Assembly (NCBI GenBank): GCA_030765055.1
Contig: CM060958.1
Span: forward strand, 75,722,985-75,786,984
Direction of reading: 5' to 3'
Length of the DNA stretch: 64,000 nt
Source of the DNA: Mantis religiosa
Taxonomy: Eukaryota > Arthropoda > Insecta > Mantodea > Mantidae
A program made the position numbers and the translations under genes. A model generated the notes under the pieces. The model was not told the DNA's origin. It ran no database searches and saw nothing but the letters and a program-made list of their open reading frames with translations. Positions 11,381 through 24,489 of this stretch are shown in pieces (within the stretch, counting starts at the first letter, position 1; each line of letters starts with the position of its first letter).

Positions 11381-11775
11381 TCATATATGTGGAATAAACA
11401 ACACAATAACCTTAAAACCCGATATAATTTTGTATATGTTTACGAAAGGAGTCCTATGTTTTCAATAATAAGATTACCAGAAGAAAAAGTAACCGATGAT
11501 TAACAACTTTAGTACTTTGAACCCATTGCCTTAAATAAATTAAACCTTAAAGCTAAGTGTTAAAAATCACTTTCACAGGAATATCGATACTATTTCGCTT
11601 TCTTTCTAAAGCAAAGGTGGTGAAATTTATCGCTCAGAAGCTCTTCGCATGGTAAATGGCATTGCAGACACTTTCTACTGCGATTATTGTGAATGTGACT
11701 ATAGGAATGAAGTTACTAATTATATCTAACATTCTTTGTAAAAGTGGTCAGGTGAATTAGATTTTATCTCACCAT
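11381..11775 (+). repeat. Duplicated ~390 bp segment, copy A
   Basis: It runs from CATATGTGTGGAATAAACAA through GAATATCGATACTATTTCGC to GTGAATTAGATTTTATCT and matches 15600-15985 in the same orientation with scattered substitutions and small indels. No coding frame or terminal repeats are evident. It could be a non-autonomous element or a segmental duplication. Confidence 0.8.
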
Positions 11776-12354
11776 ACGTATCTCTTAACGATACTCCTTT
11801 TTGCTCGAACATATTTCTGGTCAGGGACTGAACTTCTGACAAAAATAGGAGTCATGTAGCAATATACATATAGTAACCAAACAGTACTAACTTCCGTTTC
11901 CAATGTTCCACAAATACTTTAACGAGTATATATTATTGGGCTATAAGTATCAATTGACAGAATTGCGGTAGTCGAAAATTGGAATCTTCATCTCCAGACA
12001 CGCGCCTTCTTATTAGTGTACGTGAAGTCACTTCGTCCTAGATTATATTAAGAGAACATATTTTATGATGTCTTTGGAATTTTCCCTTTAGCTCACCACT
12101 TGTAATCACTTGCCTGACATTTGCCAACACGTCTTCATTCAGATGTCTTTTATCACCAATAGTGTGTTAAATTGAAGAATGCCAAATTTTTACGTAACTG
12201 AGACTTAAACGCGTCATGAACTGCCCTTCACACTCTGCTCTTAGAGGGCACTTCAGCTATTTTCCAAGAAACAGTTTTAGGCGCCAACCTAGAGCCAGCA
12301 GCATTCCATTTAAAACCTATCTTTACTCTTCCCGGTCTGACTGAACAACTAGGT
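11776..12354. other. No feature recognised
   Basis: Mixed-composition sequence between copy A and the Tc1-like pseudogene. No expected 5' inverted repeat of the transposon was found here. Confidence 0.35.
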
Positions 12355-13662
12355 TGCAGAGGCAACTTAAATGGGCCGAAGAGGGAAGAAACTACGCCAG
12401 AAGAGAGAAAAATAGTAATTAAACTACACAATGAATTTAAAACATTTTCGGAGATATCTCAGATAGCGGGGAGACCACGGTCGCCGATTCAATCCATCAT
12501 TGACAGAGTAGGAACCAGAAAATCTGTTCTAAATACACCCAGAAGTGGTCGACCCAAAGTCTTAAGGTTAAAGATGAAAGGAGCATTCTTTGCTGCACTA
12601 AACAAAATCCACGAATGACTGCTCTTCAGATTTTTGCTGAGTTGCAGAAGACAGGAATTAATGTTTCAGCGAGAACTGTGACAGCCGTTTGCAATAAGAA
12701 AGGGTACAACGGCAGAGTAGTGCGTAAGAAGTTTTGTCAGTCCACAGAACAGGAAAAAATACCTAGAATTCGCTTGTAAATACTGTGATAAGGGTGTGGA
12801 CTTCTGGGAAAAAAAGTTGTATGAACAGATGAGAGCTTTATAAGATATTCGGTGCGGATCGCAGTCGCAAAGTATGTAGGAAAAAAAAATGGAGCTAAAG
12901 CCAAAAATTCCTGTTTCCACGGTAAAGCACGGCGGAGTATCCGTCCTTGTCTGAGGTTGTATAAACTCATCAGATGTCGGCAATCTACATATTATCGAAG
13001 GAATAATTGATCACAGGGATTACATGGGCATTCTTAAACAAAAGTTGCATGCAAGTGTAGAGTAAATGGGCCTGCAAGAAGACTGGATGTTTATGGAGGA
13101 TAATTATCCAAAACATACTGCACTTAATACACGATTTTGGATATTACACAGTATTTCAAAACAGCTTCAAAGCGCTTCTTAATCTCCAAATATTAATCCT
13201 ATTGAGCAAGTGTTAATTATCCGGAAAACGCCTAAGTAGAAGCGCAATTTCCAACAAAGAAGCATTGAAAACTACTCTTTTGGAAGTATGGAACCGAATA
13301 TCAATGATGGAGTTAAAAACCTTGTCCATTCCTTACCGAGGAGACTAGAGGCTGGCTCTAATTAAAGTTAAGAGGTACCCAACGAAATACTAAATAGCAG
13401 CATTTTTGTTGTACCGTGTATTGTTTTTGTAACTATACGAATACTTTTTTGTGCCCGAAAAATTTGCAAGTTAATTTTATTTTTATATAAATTACATTTT
13501 GTTTATACATTGTTGCTATGTTCGTATAAAATGTAAATTATTTTGAGAATGCCTTCTTTTGAGTCAGTAAGCTTTAGTTTTATCATTTAAATACTTACAA
13601 TAATATTAATTTTCCTTAAAGATTTAGTGGTGTACGAATACTTTCTGTTCTGACTGTATTTG
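12355..13662 (+). pseudogene. Tc1-like transposase (DD34E), disrupted
   Basis: A paired-type N-terminal domain is readable (TPEERKIVIKLHNEF, ISQIAGRPRSPIQSII, TPRSGRPKV), followed by MTALQIFAELQKTGINVSAR. Catalytic residues: D in TDESF (about 12828), D in MEDNYPKHTAL (13099) and E in INPIEQV (13204). The last two are exactly 35 codons apart in one frame, i.e. 34 residues between, as in Tc1. Frameshifts and stops break the frame between. GTGTACGAATACTTTCTGTT near 13633-13652 looks like the 3' terminal repeat; no 5' partner was found, so the element is probably 5'-truncated. Confidence 0.85.
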
Positions 13663-13689
13663 TATACTGAACCTTTTTTCATCAGAACT

Positions 13690-14104
13690 TCGTAACATTT
13701 CTCCACATATCCGCAACGCTTAGGAGGTAAGTTTCCTCATATTTTCCACCACCTATGCAGTCTTTATACTTCATTAGCAGATTAGATTGGCCATGGTGCC
13801 TAGCACCCTACATCTTGTGTGATCCACATCATCACATCCGATGCAGATACACGCAAGCACACTGTCCATTTTCACAAGATGCTGGTTTTTGATTTAATCT
13901 ATTTCTGGGATATTCATAATATCTAGTACTACACTTCCTGAAACAGATATGCTTAGTACAGAATCTAAAAATATGTATAAGGACGCCTCAAGGATAAATG
14001 TAAACGAATTGCACATTGAAAAGGTACCTAGGTATACATCCGCAAATGTTCGAACGACATTAAGGGGAGCAAAAGATGGGCACTCATCCTACACTGCATA
14101 TAAC
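13690..14104 (+). repeat. Tandem repeat, unit 1
   Basis: Begins around CATATCCGCAACGCTTAGGA and includes ACGCAAGCACACTGTC and ATCCGCAAATGTTCGAACGA. It is followed directly by a second unit at 14105-14475 with the same order of landmarks. Unit 1 has an extra segment near 13780-13835. The open frame at 13949-14269 crosses the units and is unlikely to be a gene. Confidence 0.75.
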
Positions 14105-14475
14105 AGCACCGCATATCCGCAACGCTTAGGAGGTAAACTCGTTTCCTCATATTTTGCACTACCTCTGCAGTCTTTATACTTCATTATCAGACTATCACAT
14201 CCGACGCAGATACACGCAAGCACACTGTCAATTTTCATAAGATGCTGGTTTTTTATTTGGTCGAACTAAATATCTATTTCTGGGAGATTCATAATATCCA
14301 ATACTATTATACTTCCCCAAACAGTTATGCTTGGCACAGAATCTAAAAATTAGAACAAGGACGTCCCAAAGAGAAATGCATACGTTGAAAAGATGCCTAG
14401 GCATACATCCGCAAATGTTCGAACGACATTAAGGAGAGCAAAAGAAGGGCAAGTATCCTAAACTGCATGTTTTAG
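14105..14475 (+). repeat. Tandem repeat, unit 2
   Basis: Second copy of the unit starting at 13690, in direct orientation, with substitutions and small indels. It ends after the shared ATCCGCAAATGTTCGAACGA and TAAACTGCATG, the counterpart of TACACTGCATA at the end of unit 1. Confidence 0.75.
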
Positions 14476-15599
14476 ACAGCTGTGCATGATTCTGTTGTAA
14501 GATGTCTCCTATGCGTTACTAGAGCTATACTTAAAGACCTCGAACATTAGCAGAACTTATGACGACGTTCCAAACAATACAAGCAGACATGAGATTTCTT
14601 TTTAGTAATATGGCATTGTAATCATGTTTAATATAAATCTTTGAAACATACAAAGCTTTCTGGAAATGACCACATAGGATCAATTTCAGTCAAGTGTATC
14701 TTCGTGAACTAAAATTGCTTTGATAAATGCGGAACTTAAAAGCCTAGGTTCTGTACATAACTGACATTTTGTTTTTCAGCTGCAATATACACTATGGTTG
14801 TTACACACAGGTACAACACAAGTTCATTACTTAAAACGCTTTCTTTGCCTCTTTACTGTGTCTGCGAACATTTCCAGTGCTCCATCTGTATGAAAAGTTC
14901 AATTTTTGGTGCAATACAATACTACTTATAAGCAAAATACAATTATAACTGCTTAGTTCATTACACATTTTGCACTTCATGTTAACCTCAGGAACTCAAC
15001 TAAAAACAATAGTCTGCAAATCCGTTTATTTTGTGAACACATTTAGCTAAAAGGGTCATGTAAGTCATCAATAAAAAAGGGTCGCCCACAAGCGGCCTAG
15101 TACCACTATAGGCGGCCTAGTACCACTATAGGCGCCCGTGGAACTATCAAATACGCTCGCTGCATCTGATCTACAAGTGGACATCCAAGAAACGCTCCTC
15201 TACATCGCTACTCATGTTGCTGCACACGTTTAGAGTACATTGATGATCATATTATGCAAAGGACGTTATAACAAGGGGTTTCTGGCTTTTACATTCGAGT
15301 TTGATTGGTACATGTTAACCTCCAATATACAGCACAAAGAAATGACACATTTTGCGACCAGGTTCGTTTTCGACCATCGAATTATTTACTCTGTGATCAG
15401 CATACGCGTATTGTACTTCTATGTGAATTTGACAAAATCAGTTCCCTAGACGTGATTCTTTACGTTAGTGTTCCTTTATTTAGAGGATCTAAAATACGGC
15501 CACAATTAAGAGGCTATCGTATGTGTCAGATATTAAATTATTTAACCCCTACGTTGCTTCCGAATGCAAATGTTTCTGTTTAAATCGTTTAATGACTGT
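14476..15599. other. No gene recognised; short tandem repeat
   Basis: Contains a perfect 20 bp tandem duplication, GCGGCCTAGTACCACTATAG, at 15092-15131. The open frames at 15240-15583 show no family resemblance. Confidence 0.4.
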
Positions 15600-15985
15600 C
15601 ATATGTGTGGAATAAACAACACAACCTTAAAAACCGATATAATTTTGTATAAGTTTACGAAAGAAATCCTATTTTCAATAAAAAGATTACCCGAAGAAAC
15701 AGTAACCGATGATTAACAATTTTAGTACTTTGAACCCATTGCCTTAAATAAATTAAACCTTAAAGCTAAGCGTTAAAAATCACTTTCACAGGAATATCGA
15801 TACTATTTCGCTTTCTTTCTAAAGCAAAGATGGTGAAATTGATTACTCAGAAGCACTCTGCATGATAAATGACATTGCAAACACCTTTTACTGCGATTAT
15901 TATGAATGTGACTATAGGAATGAAGTTACTAAATATATCTAACATCCTTTGTAAAAGTGGCCATATGAATTAGATTTTTTATCTG
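15600..15985 (+). repeat. Duplicated ~390 bp segment, copy B
   Basis: Direct-orientation counterpart of 11381-11775, about 4.2 kb away. The two copies enclose the Tc1-like pseudogene and the tandem repeat. Neither copy has clear target-site duplications. Confidence 0.8.
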
Positions 15986-16586
15986 ACCAACCTTATTTCT
16001 TAACTATACCCCTTTTTCCACCACCAGGAATTTTAATGTACATTACTACTGAAGTTAACGGGTGAAAAGTTACAGATTACACTTCTACAGGTTAATCTGT
16101 GAGTTTGATCGGAAGCATAACGCAGAAACATTTGTGAGCAAATTAGCTGTCACTAGTTTGTTGATATACCTGCATGATTTAGGTTAACTGAATTCAAGTT
16201 CGCGTAGTAATGCAGATCAGCGCCGTAGGGATATCCGGGTTCTGACATCATAGCTGAGCGTTGCCAGCTTCCACAACATGCTATCGCGGAAAATACCAAC
16301 ATCACTAAAGCAAACAAGCAATACTGTAATACGTAAATAAACTGACGTAAAGATCAGTGGATCATTCTCACAGTTATTATTATATATTATATTCTTACTA
16401 ATATTATAATTATTTAAAAACTTAAAGGAATTTAGCAGTAAGTTTTGGAATAGTGAACGTTACGTAAGCAAACCATCGATACTATAATACCAAAATAAAC
16501 TGACGTAAACATTACAGTATCGCTTGTTTATAACAAGAAAACGAAAATGTTTTTGGCAACGTTCCTCTGTATCCCCGGGTATGTAG
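15986..16586. other. Flank of the Gypsy element, repeat-like
   Basis: No gene. AAATAAACTGACGTAAA occurs twice (about 16335 and 16493). The 5' flank next to the LTR (ACAGTATCGC...GTTTATAA, 16512-16545) resembles the 3' flank just after the other LTR (18995-19026), so the Gypsy element may sit in a repeated unit. Confidence 0.4.
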
Positions 16587-16993
16587 TGTCACCCGATTAT
16601 CGGAAGGCACGATACAAACTGGTTGCTAGGGTGGGATACGGAAAGCGTTCAGTCTACGCCTACCCCTGTGACTGGTTGGCGCTCGCTGATGGGGTGGGGG
16701 AAAACTACCACAAGTCACTGGACCTTCCCTTTCCCCTCCCCCTGACGTTTGGAGAAACCATGATGTTTCATCTAGCCCGGAAGCTTCTGGATTCGCCAAT
16801 TGGTGTCTATATAAGTGATGCGTTGGGCTGAAGGAGAGTTAGTGCTTGGCGGGTAGCCGTGCAGAGCGCAGTGCTAGTGAACGGACTAGAAGATTGCGTA
16901 CGTGTTCTCAGAGGTGTACGAAGCGCGTTTCTACGGAAGGAAACAGCGATTTGAGCCTCTGTGAATTGGACCTTTAATTCCACGAACTCACAA
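16587..16993 (+). repeat. 5' LTR of a Gypsy retrotransposon
   Basis: About 407 bp, starting TGTCACCCGATTATCGGAAG and ending ...CTCACAA. It matches 18609-18994 almost throughout, with small indels near the start. It contains a TATA box at 16808-16815. CTGGTGTCAGCACCC follows directly, in the position of a primer-binding or leader sequence. Confidence 0.88.
16808..16815 (+). promoter_or_regulatory. LTR TATA box (TATATAAG)
   Basis: TATATAAG lies in the middle of the 5' LTR and is conserved at the equivalent place in the 3' LTR (18809-18816). It is the likely pol II promoter of the element. Confidence 0.6.
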
Positions 16994-18608
16994 CTGGTGT
17001 CAGCACCCGGCGAGAGCTACTGGCGGTATTGAAAACCTTGGAGCACTTCCACAAATACCTGTAGTCAGCCATTCCACCTGACTGAACATTGCGCCCTAAC
17101 CTGGCTAGTGCGCTTTAGAAACCTGGAAGGCCAGACAGCACGTTGGGTCCAGAGGCTGCTGGAGTACGACTTCACCTCTGAACATCGTAGAAGGAAGAGC
17201 CACGGCAACGCAGACGCTATGTCCCGGAGACCCTGTCCAGAGGAGTGTGACCAATGCAGAAGTGGAAGAGGAGCATGCCGCAGCTGTCAGTGTAGTCACG
17301 GCAGTGCCTGCGGATGGCTGGGATAGCGCAGGCCTGAGGGAGCAGCTGGCGGACGCCGACTTGGGGCCACTCTTGAGAGAAGTGGAGGCAGGGACAAGAC
17401 CGACCTGGGAGGACATCGCACCAAGGAGCGCCACATACAAGTACTGGGCCCAATGGGACTCGTTGAAGATCAGAGAGGGCGTGCTGTTCCGGGTATGGGA
17501 ATCACCCGATGGGAAGACGCAGAGAGAACAGCTGGTACTTCCTCGGAATAAGGTCCCGGAAGTCTTGGAAGAAGTGCACGCCGGTGCTTCATGAGGACAC
17601 CTGGGAGCAAACCGGACGATCGACAGACTCCGACAGCGCTATTACTGGCTGAGGCTCCAAGCAGACGCTGAGAGATGGCGCCGTCAATGTCAGGTGTCCG
17701 CGGCGAATCGCGGCCCCCAGATTAGGAGCCGGGGTCGCATGCAGCAGTACAACGTCGGAGCGCCATTCGAAAGGATCGCCGTCGACATAGCTGGACCATT
17801 CCCGGTGTCCGATCGGGGCAGCAAGTACCTGATAGTAGTCGTGGACTACTTCACCAAGTGGCCGGAGGTGTATGCCATCCCGAACCAAGAGGCAAAGACA
17901 AGCACAGACTGCCTCGTGGAGCAAGTGTTCTGCCGGTTTGGGGTGCCTTTAGAGCTCCACAGTGACCAGGGTACCAATTTCGGGTCCAACCTAATGAAGG
18001 AGGCACTTAAAAGACTTGGGGTGAACAAGACCCGCACAACACTCCTACATCCACAGTCGGATGGCATGGTCGAAAGGTACATCAGGACCTTAGAAGAACA
18101 ACTGAGGAAGGTCATGGCCAGCCATCAGCGAGACTGGGACGTCAAGGTGTCACTCTTCTTGCTGGCCTACCGCTCGTCAGAACACGACACCACGAGGATG
18201 ACGCCAGCCAGTTTAATGTTCGGCCGAGAGTTACGCCTCCCTTGTGACCTGGCTTTTGGGAGCCCTCTGGAAGCGAAACAGCCAGCAACCGAGTATGTGG
18301 AGAACCTGGTGGACCACCTCCACGACATGCACGAGATGGCTCGCCAGAACATCCAGAAGGCGAGCGACCGCATGAAGACCCGATACGACAGGCAAGCCAA
18401 CAGCCAGGGGTTCCAGCAAGGTGACCTGGTCTGGTTGTACCGCCCTACCCGAACAAAGGGACGCCGAAGCTTCAACAGCCATGGCAAGGACTACCGGGTG
18501 GTGAAGAGGATTAACGTGGTCTACCGCATCCAGAAGGTGCCCCGAGGAAAGATGGTGGTGCACCTGAATCGCCTGGCCCGCTACGATGGTGCTTTGAGGA
18601 GGGAGCAG
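16994..18608 (+). pseudogene. Gypsy pol remnant: RNase H end and integrase
   Basis: The internal region is only 1.6 kb. The leader is followed at once by an RNase H segment (RELLAVLKTLEHFHKYL, then NLEGQTARWVQRLLEYDFTSEH and NADAMSRRP), so gag, protease and reverse transcriptase are absent. Integrase has a zinc-finger-like part with an in-frame TGA at 17592 and one expected Cys changed to Ser (QCQVSAA). The core from 17694 has the three acidic residues in AVDIAGPF, HSDQGTNFGS and MVERYIRTLEE, then a C-terminal GDLVWLY module ending at HLNRLARYDG. A frameshift lies within 17247-17326. It cannot be autonomous. Confidence 0.9.
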
Positions 18609-18994
18609 TGTCAGCCGATTATTGGAAGGCACGATACCAACTGGCAGGTAGGGTGGGAGACGGAAAGCATGACTGGTTGGCACTCGCTGAGGGGATGGAG
18701 GAAAACTACCACAAGTCACTGGACCGTCCCTTTCCCCTCCCCCTGACGTCTGGAAAAACCACGATGTTTCATCTAGCCCGGAAGCTTCTGGATTCGCCAG
18801 TTGGTGCCTATATAAGCGATGCTTTGGGCTGGAGGAGAGTTAGTGCTTGGCGAGTAGCCGTGCAGAGCGCACTGTTAGTGAACAGACTGGAAGATTGCGT
18901 ACTTGTTCTCAGAGGTGTATGAAGCGCGTTTCTAAGGAAGGAAAGAGCGATTTGAAAATCTGCGAGTTGGACCTTTAACTCCACGAAGCCACAA
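18609..18994 (+). repeat. 3' LTR of the Gypsy retrotransposon
   Basis: Starts TGTCAGCCGATTATTGGAAG immediately after the integrase tail and ends ...AGCCACAA. It shares the TATA box and the GAAGCTTCTGGATTCGCCA block with the 5' LTR. No exact 4-6 bp duplication is visible at the outer ends (ATGTAG versus ATACAG). Confidence 0.88.
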
Positions 18995-19589
18995 TACAGT
19001 ATCGCTAGTTTATAATAAGAAAAAGTGTTGGCAAGGCTACACTGTTTTCGGGTATATCGGAGCGCCGCAGCTGGCAACAACTTGTTTTTGTGACGTCATT
19101 CTGTACCAACATAACCCTACGCCGCTTAACAGCATCCTTACCCAAGTTCGATTACTGCTAGAGCAGTGAGCCGTTAATGATTATGTTGAAACATGTTTTC
19201 TCCCTCTGCTGAGGCATTATGTGTTATCTAACACAGAGTTAGCTTCAGGTAAAGAATGACCTACAAGGTTAGGACCTAAGTTACCAACCTCAATTATAAG
19301 GGTTATTGCCTGCGTAAAATTCTGTTGTACTATGTCTATGTCTTACATCTACAAAATGGAGTATTGAGCATTTATTAAGTTCTTCACAAAACAGATCCTA
19401 CTGCAAATGAAATTAAACAATAATTGGATTCTACCATGAGACAATGGGTCACAATTTTTCAAATGGACCAAAAAAGCACTGAAGACAAAGATTGTGTACG
19501 TTGGTCCCTGGAGGTGTTCATTCCTGAAAACACTGCTTTTATGGAATGAGATATTATGGAAGAATAGGTGGCTCAAATTTAAAGAAATA
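18995..19589. other. Gypsy 3' flank and unassigned sequence
   Basis: The first ~55 bases repeat the 5' flank of the Gypsy element. GCAGCTGGCAACAAC near 19067 is an inverted match to GTTGCCAGCTTCC near 16260, consistent with outer ends of a larger inverted-repeat element, but this is weak. No gene seen. Confidence 0.35.
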
Positions 19590-19700
19590 GCCACGTTGGA
19601 CTTCTCTGAAACAACAATCCTTTGAATTATTCATGAACATTTAAACATGAATAAAGATAGTGTAAGATGGGTGCCTAGACTTCTTTGCTCAGTCCAAAAG
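19590..19700 (+). pseudogene. mariner transposase N-terminal scrap
   Basis: One frame reads FSETTIL, a stop, then IIHEHLNMNKDSVRWVPRLL. It matches the second helix-turn-helix and the KWVPRLL hallmark of mariner transposases. Nothing recognisable of the catalytic domain follows, so this is a short relic. Confidence 0.6.
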
Positions 19701-20300
19701 TGGTGAGTCGTTGGTTGCCAGGCATCTTCGGATCCTTGCCAATTTGAGGGATTCTGTTAACTATAATTACAGGAGCTGAAATTATGCTCCTCTACCAATA
19801 TCCATACTCCAAAAAACAATCAATGAAGAAATATGAACTTGGCAAAGCACCATCTCTATTGGTCATGTTCGCTCAACCGAGAAGAACATGGCCACCATCA
19901 TTTGGGAATGTGAAACAATATTATCATCCCTAAACAATTGTTAGGCCAGAAACTTATGGATCTACCCTTGTCTTCTTATTCTGTAATACATTAGGCCATT
20001 GCCATCAAGAGAAAGTGAAGCTGTTTAAGTCCTGAGGGATAATTTTCCCGTTTGGGGTAATTAATTCAGAAAGATGAATTGCTCTTTTAAATCTTCGATG
20101 GACACTGGCATTTTCAGTCATGTACTTCTTGATCTCTCTACTTGATACAAGTTAGCAACCAATGAATTAGATATTTTATTATCTACTAGAGCAATTACTG
20201 TTTTATGGATATATATGTAATATGCCAGAATGCTGTCTCCTTGGAATTGGTTTTCCAGCCATTTTCAATTCTCCAGTTCATGGTACCATTTATAATGACT
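19701..20300. other. No feature recognised
   Basis: Between the mariner scrap and the SINE. It could hold degraded remains of the same mariner copy, but I see no catalytic motifs. Confidence 0.35.
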
Positions 20301-20540
20301 GCCCGCCTTGGTAGTGTAGATAGTAGCATTTCTGACTCATGCTCAAGAGGTCCTGAGTTTGAATCTCAGGAAGGGCAAGTTATCTGGATAAGGTTTTTTT
20401 TTTTTTCCGGGATTTTCCCTTATCTTGAAAAATGAATGGCAGGTAACTAAGCTCTATGGACCGTGGACTCATGAGCATCTATTCACACATCTCATTCATC
20501 GTCCCATATGACTTAAGTTGGAGGACGTAAATTTAAAAAC
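20301..20540 (+). repeat. tRNA-derived SINE with microsatellite tail
   Basis: The head starts GCCCGCCTTGGTAGTGTAG, has a T-arm-like palindrome CCTGAG-TTTGAAT-CTCAGG, and closes with GGGC pairing the first bases. The body contains a T run and ends GGAGGACGTAAATTTAAAAA, a 3' end also present inverted at 48185-48215. The tail runs into the AAT/ATG array, as expected if the array grew from the SINE tail. Confidence 0.7.
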
Positions 20541-20549
20541 AAAAACAAA

Positions 20550-22364
<1,815 letters not shown>

Positions 22365-22792
22365 TTTTGAAAGTAATGAGTCGCTAATTCAAACACAAAC
22401 ATCACTCAAATTATTCTTACTTGGACATGTTTCGGAGAACAGTTTGTTCCCATCGTCAGCAGTTATCCGACTGGTTGGATCCGTGTTTTCCTGAAGTGAG
22501 CGTGTGTCTGTGGTGGCATCTGTTGACTGTGAGATAAACTTCCAAAGAGAGTTTTCAGGCAACAATTTGAAATTTAAAGTATACTGTTTGTTTTTTATAA
22601 TTAGCAACTTTTCCCGTACATCGAGTTCGGCTGCATTACTGGCTGGCTTTAATAGTTTTATATTTGGTACAATTTCATGATTGGTAGACCAGAAATGGTG
22701 AGCTGTCATGGTGATGTTTGTGTTTGAATTACCGACTCATTACTTTCAAACGTTAAATACATCACTGTTTCTAACCTTTTGCTTCAAATAAT
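22365..22792 (-). mobile_element. Short PLE copy with 12 bp TSD
   Basis: A 428 bp insert lies between exact copies of AGCTACATAATC (22353-22364 and 22793-22804). On the minus strand it encodes the C-terminal part of a PLE protein: HHFWSTNHEIVPNIKLL, ENSLWKFISQ, then TADDGNKLFSETC. ATGAGTCGCTAATTCAAACA near the left end is the inverted match of the sequence around 22715-22740, so about 40 bp of terminal inverted repeat encloses the coding relic. It is the same family as 47486-47990. Confidence 0.85.
22429..22459 (-). ncRNA. Hammerhead-like motif
   Basis: On the minus strand: CTGACGA, T, GGGAAC, a short loop, GTTCTC, C, GAAAC. The six stem pairs are kept with G-U wobbles. It overlaps the codons for ADDGNKLFSET at the end of the PLE frame. 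Confidence 0.4.
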
Positions 22793-22804
22793 AGCTACAT
22801 AATC

Positions 22805-23937
22805 ATTTGCTAAAAAAGCAGAAAGATATTGAAAACTAATCAAAATCTAGAATCAAAGAAGTGCACTGGAAGAATGTGTAAGGTATTGTTTTCGTAACAT
22901 TTCACTTTTAGTTTCTGTATTACAATATAAAGAAGTTTCCATAAAAAGAATGTTTAGAAATAATATTTGCAAACTACCCATTTTGTATTGATTACTTTGA
23001 ATGCTAAATGTCATTCTGTGATATCAATAATTTAACAATAAAATGTAACTATTCTTAATAATTAATACTTCATAAAAAATATCAATGAGGATTTTTGCAG
23101 CTGTTTCTGTAATGCTGTATTACACACGTCTGAACATTATTTTAACAGAATGTCATGGAATGTGCTAAGACAGAAATGACTGAATTCCAAGTATTTATCT
23201 AAAATAAATACATTATCATTTTGCAACAGAACAACCAGAACAAAGAAGAATTGTGCCAGCTATCTCTAAACCATAAGAAAAATCTTCACACTGTTGATTA
23301 ATTTTGAATGGTACTATATCAATAAATTAAACTCTCATTACATTTTAAAATATGAATGCAGCAAAATGAGTATAAAATTCGCTAATGTGTATTTAACGGA
23401 CTGCCAAAACTGGTATTAGAAAATTATGCTTAATAATTAAGATTGTAATGTTTCACAGAAATACATTTCATAAACCACATAGAAATCCTCAAAACATATA
23501 AGTAAAAGTTTTATGCTCTGGTAACAAGCAATATTAAATTCCTTTACAAAGATTAGAAATGTCTGTTTCAAGTGCTATTGCTGATTCACCACATTTTGTA
23601 ATGGGACACATGTTCACACATTTTTATAAATAAGCTGCTTCAAGTTATATAACATTTAAAATATTTACCTGAAATTTCTTAGACCTAAAAACATAAAAGT
23701 GCTTCTTTGACCTTCAAGAGCAAATACCTTAATTTGTTATGTGTGTTTGGAGGAATTTAGTAACAGTGACGTCAAAATTAATCGTAAAAACTATATGTAG
23801 TCGGTTTGTTGACACTCATCACTTAATTATTGAGGGACTAGGAAATGGAGGAAATGGAGCTAGTAGTCCTTTTGTTTTATACATAGCCTCATATCAAATT
23901 TAGCTTTTAATGCAGCTGAATGGTTAACAAATTTCAG
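22805..23937. other. No gene; one repeat fragment
   Basis: AT-rich. About 23750-23845 is the inverted counterpart of 50265-50345 (TTAATTTTGACATCACTG-like core and GTGATGAG block) and includes TTATTGAGGGACTAG, shared with 61990 and 50222. It is a relic of the third PLE-like family. Confidence 0.45.
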
Positions 23938-23946
23938 ATCCTAAAA

Positions 23947-24107
23947 ATAATTACACAAATATAAATATTTGTAACAAAAGGCTTCACTTATCCATTAGAA
24001 AGAAGAATTAACACCATTTTCTTATGACAAGTGAAGCTTTTTGTTACAAATATTTATATTTGTGTATTATTCATTGCTTCACTGTAGCTAGCTTCATTTT
24101 CTACGTA
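23947..24107. repeat. Fold-back element with 9 bp TSD
   Basis: The arms TACACAAATATAAATATTTG...CTTCACTTA and their inverse ACAAGTGAAGC...TATTTGTGTA pair over ~45 bp. ATCCTAAAA flanks it at 23938-23946 and 24108-24116. The right end extends through TTGCTTCACTGTAGCTAGCT, an extension missing on the left, so the element is asymmetric. Confidence 0.75.
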
Positions 24108-24136
24108 ATCCTAAAATTAACTTAAACAGTGGATAC

Positions 24137-24277
24137 AGTCAACATGAAAAATTCAATACCATGGCCGGGATTTGAACCACAGATCTCCTTGTTTCCGTCC
24201 AGTCGCTCTAACCCATTGAGCTACCATGTTGAATCTAATCAGGGCTTCGCGGGTGATCAGCCGTGAAGCCCTGATTA
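24137..24277 (-). repeat. tRNA-derived SINE plus adjoining hairpin
   Basis: The minus strand reads ACATGGTAGCTCAATGGGTT, later GGTTCAAATCCCGGCCATGG, then TATTGAATTTTTCATG, the same family as 2071-2165. Immediately beyond its head is a perfect 13 bp inverted repeat, TAATCAGGGCTTC and its complement (24236-24248, 24265-24277). Confidence 0.65.
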
Positions 24278-24489
24278 GTAATGCTCACCGTGAAAGCTTC
24301 AAGTCTTACATGTTGGATCTATCCATCAAAAACCTTAGTCTGTATACAGCTAATGTGAAGAAATGATTAATTTCCACCAGTTAACTAAAACTTAAACAGT
24401 ATTACACAAATACAACTATTTGCAACAAAAATCTTCACTTAACTTAAGAAAATGATGTAAATTGTTCTTATTAATTGATGAGATCGATT

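Noticed and set aside
16545..16831. 94-codon frame crossing the 5' LTR start
   Set aside because: The open stretch is an incidental reading of LTR sequence; it spans the LTR boundary.
18167..18719. Long minus-strand frames under the Gypsy integrase
   Set aside because: They are antisense shadows of the integrase coding sequence.
24236..24277. Rho-independent terminator
   Set aside because: The hairpin is in a eukaryotic SINE context without a T run; it is just an inverted repeat.
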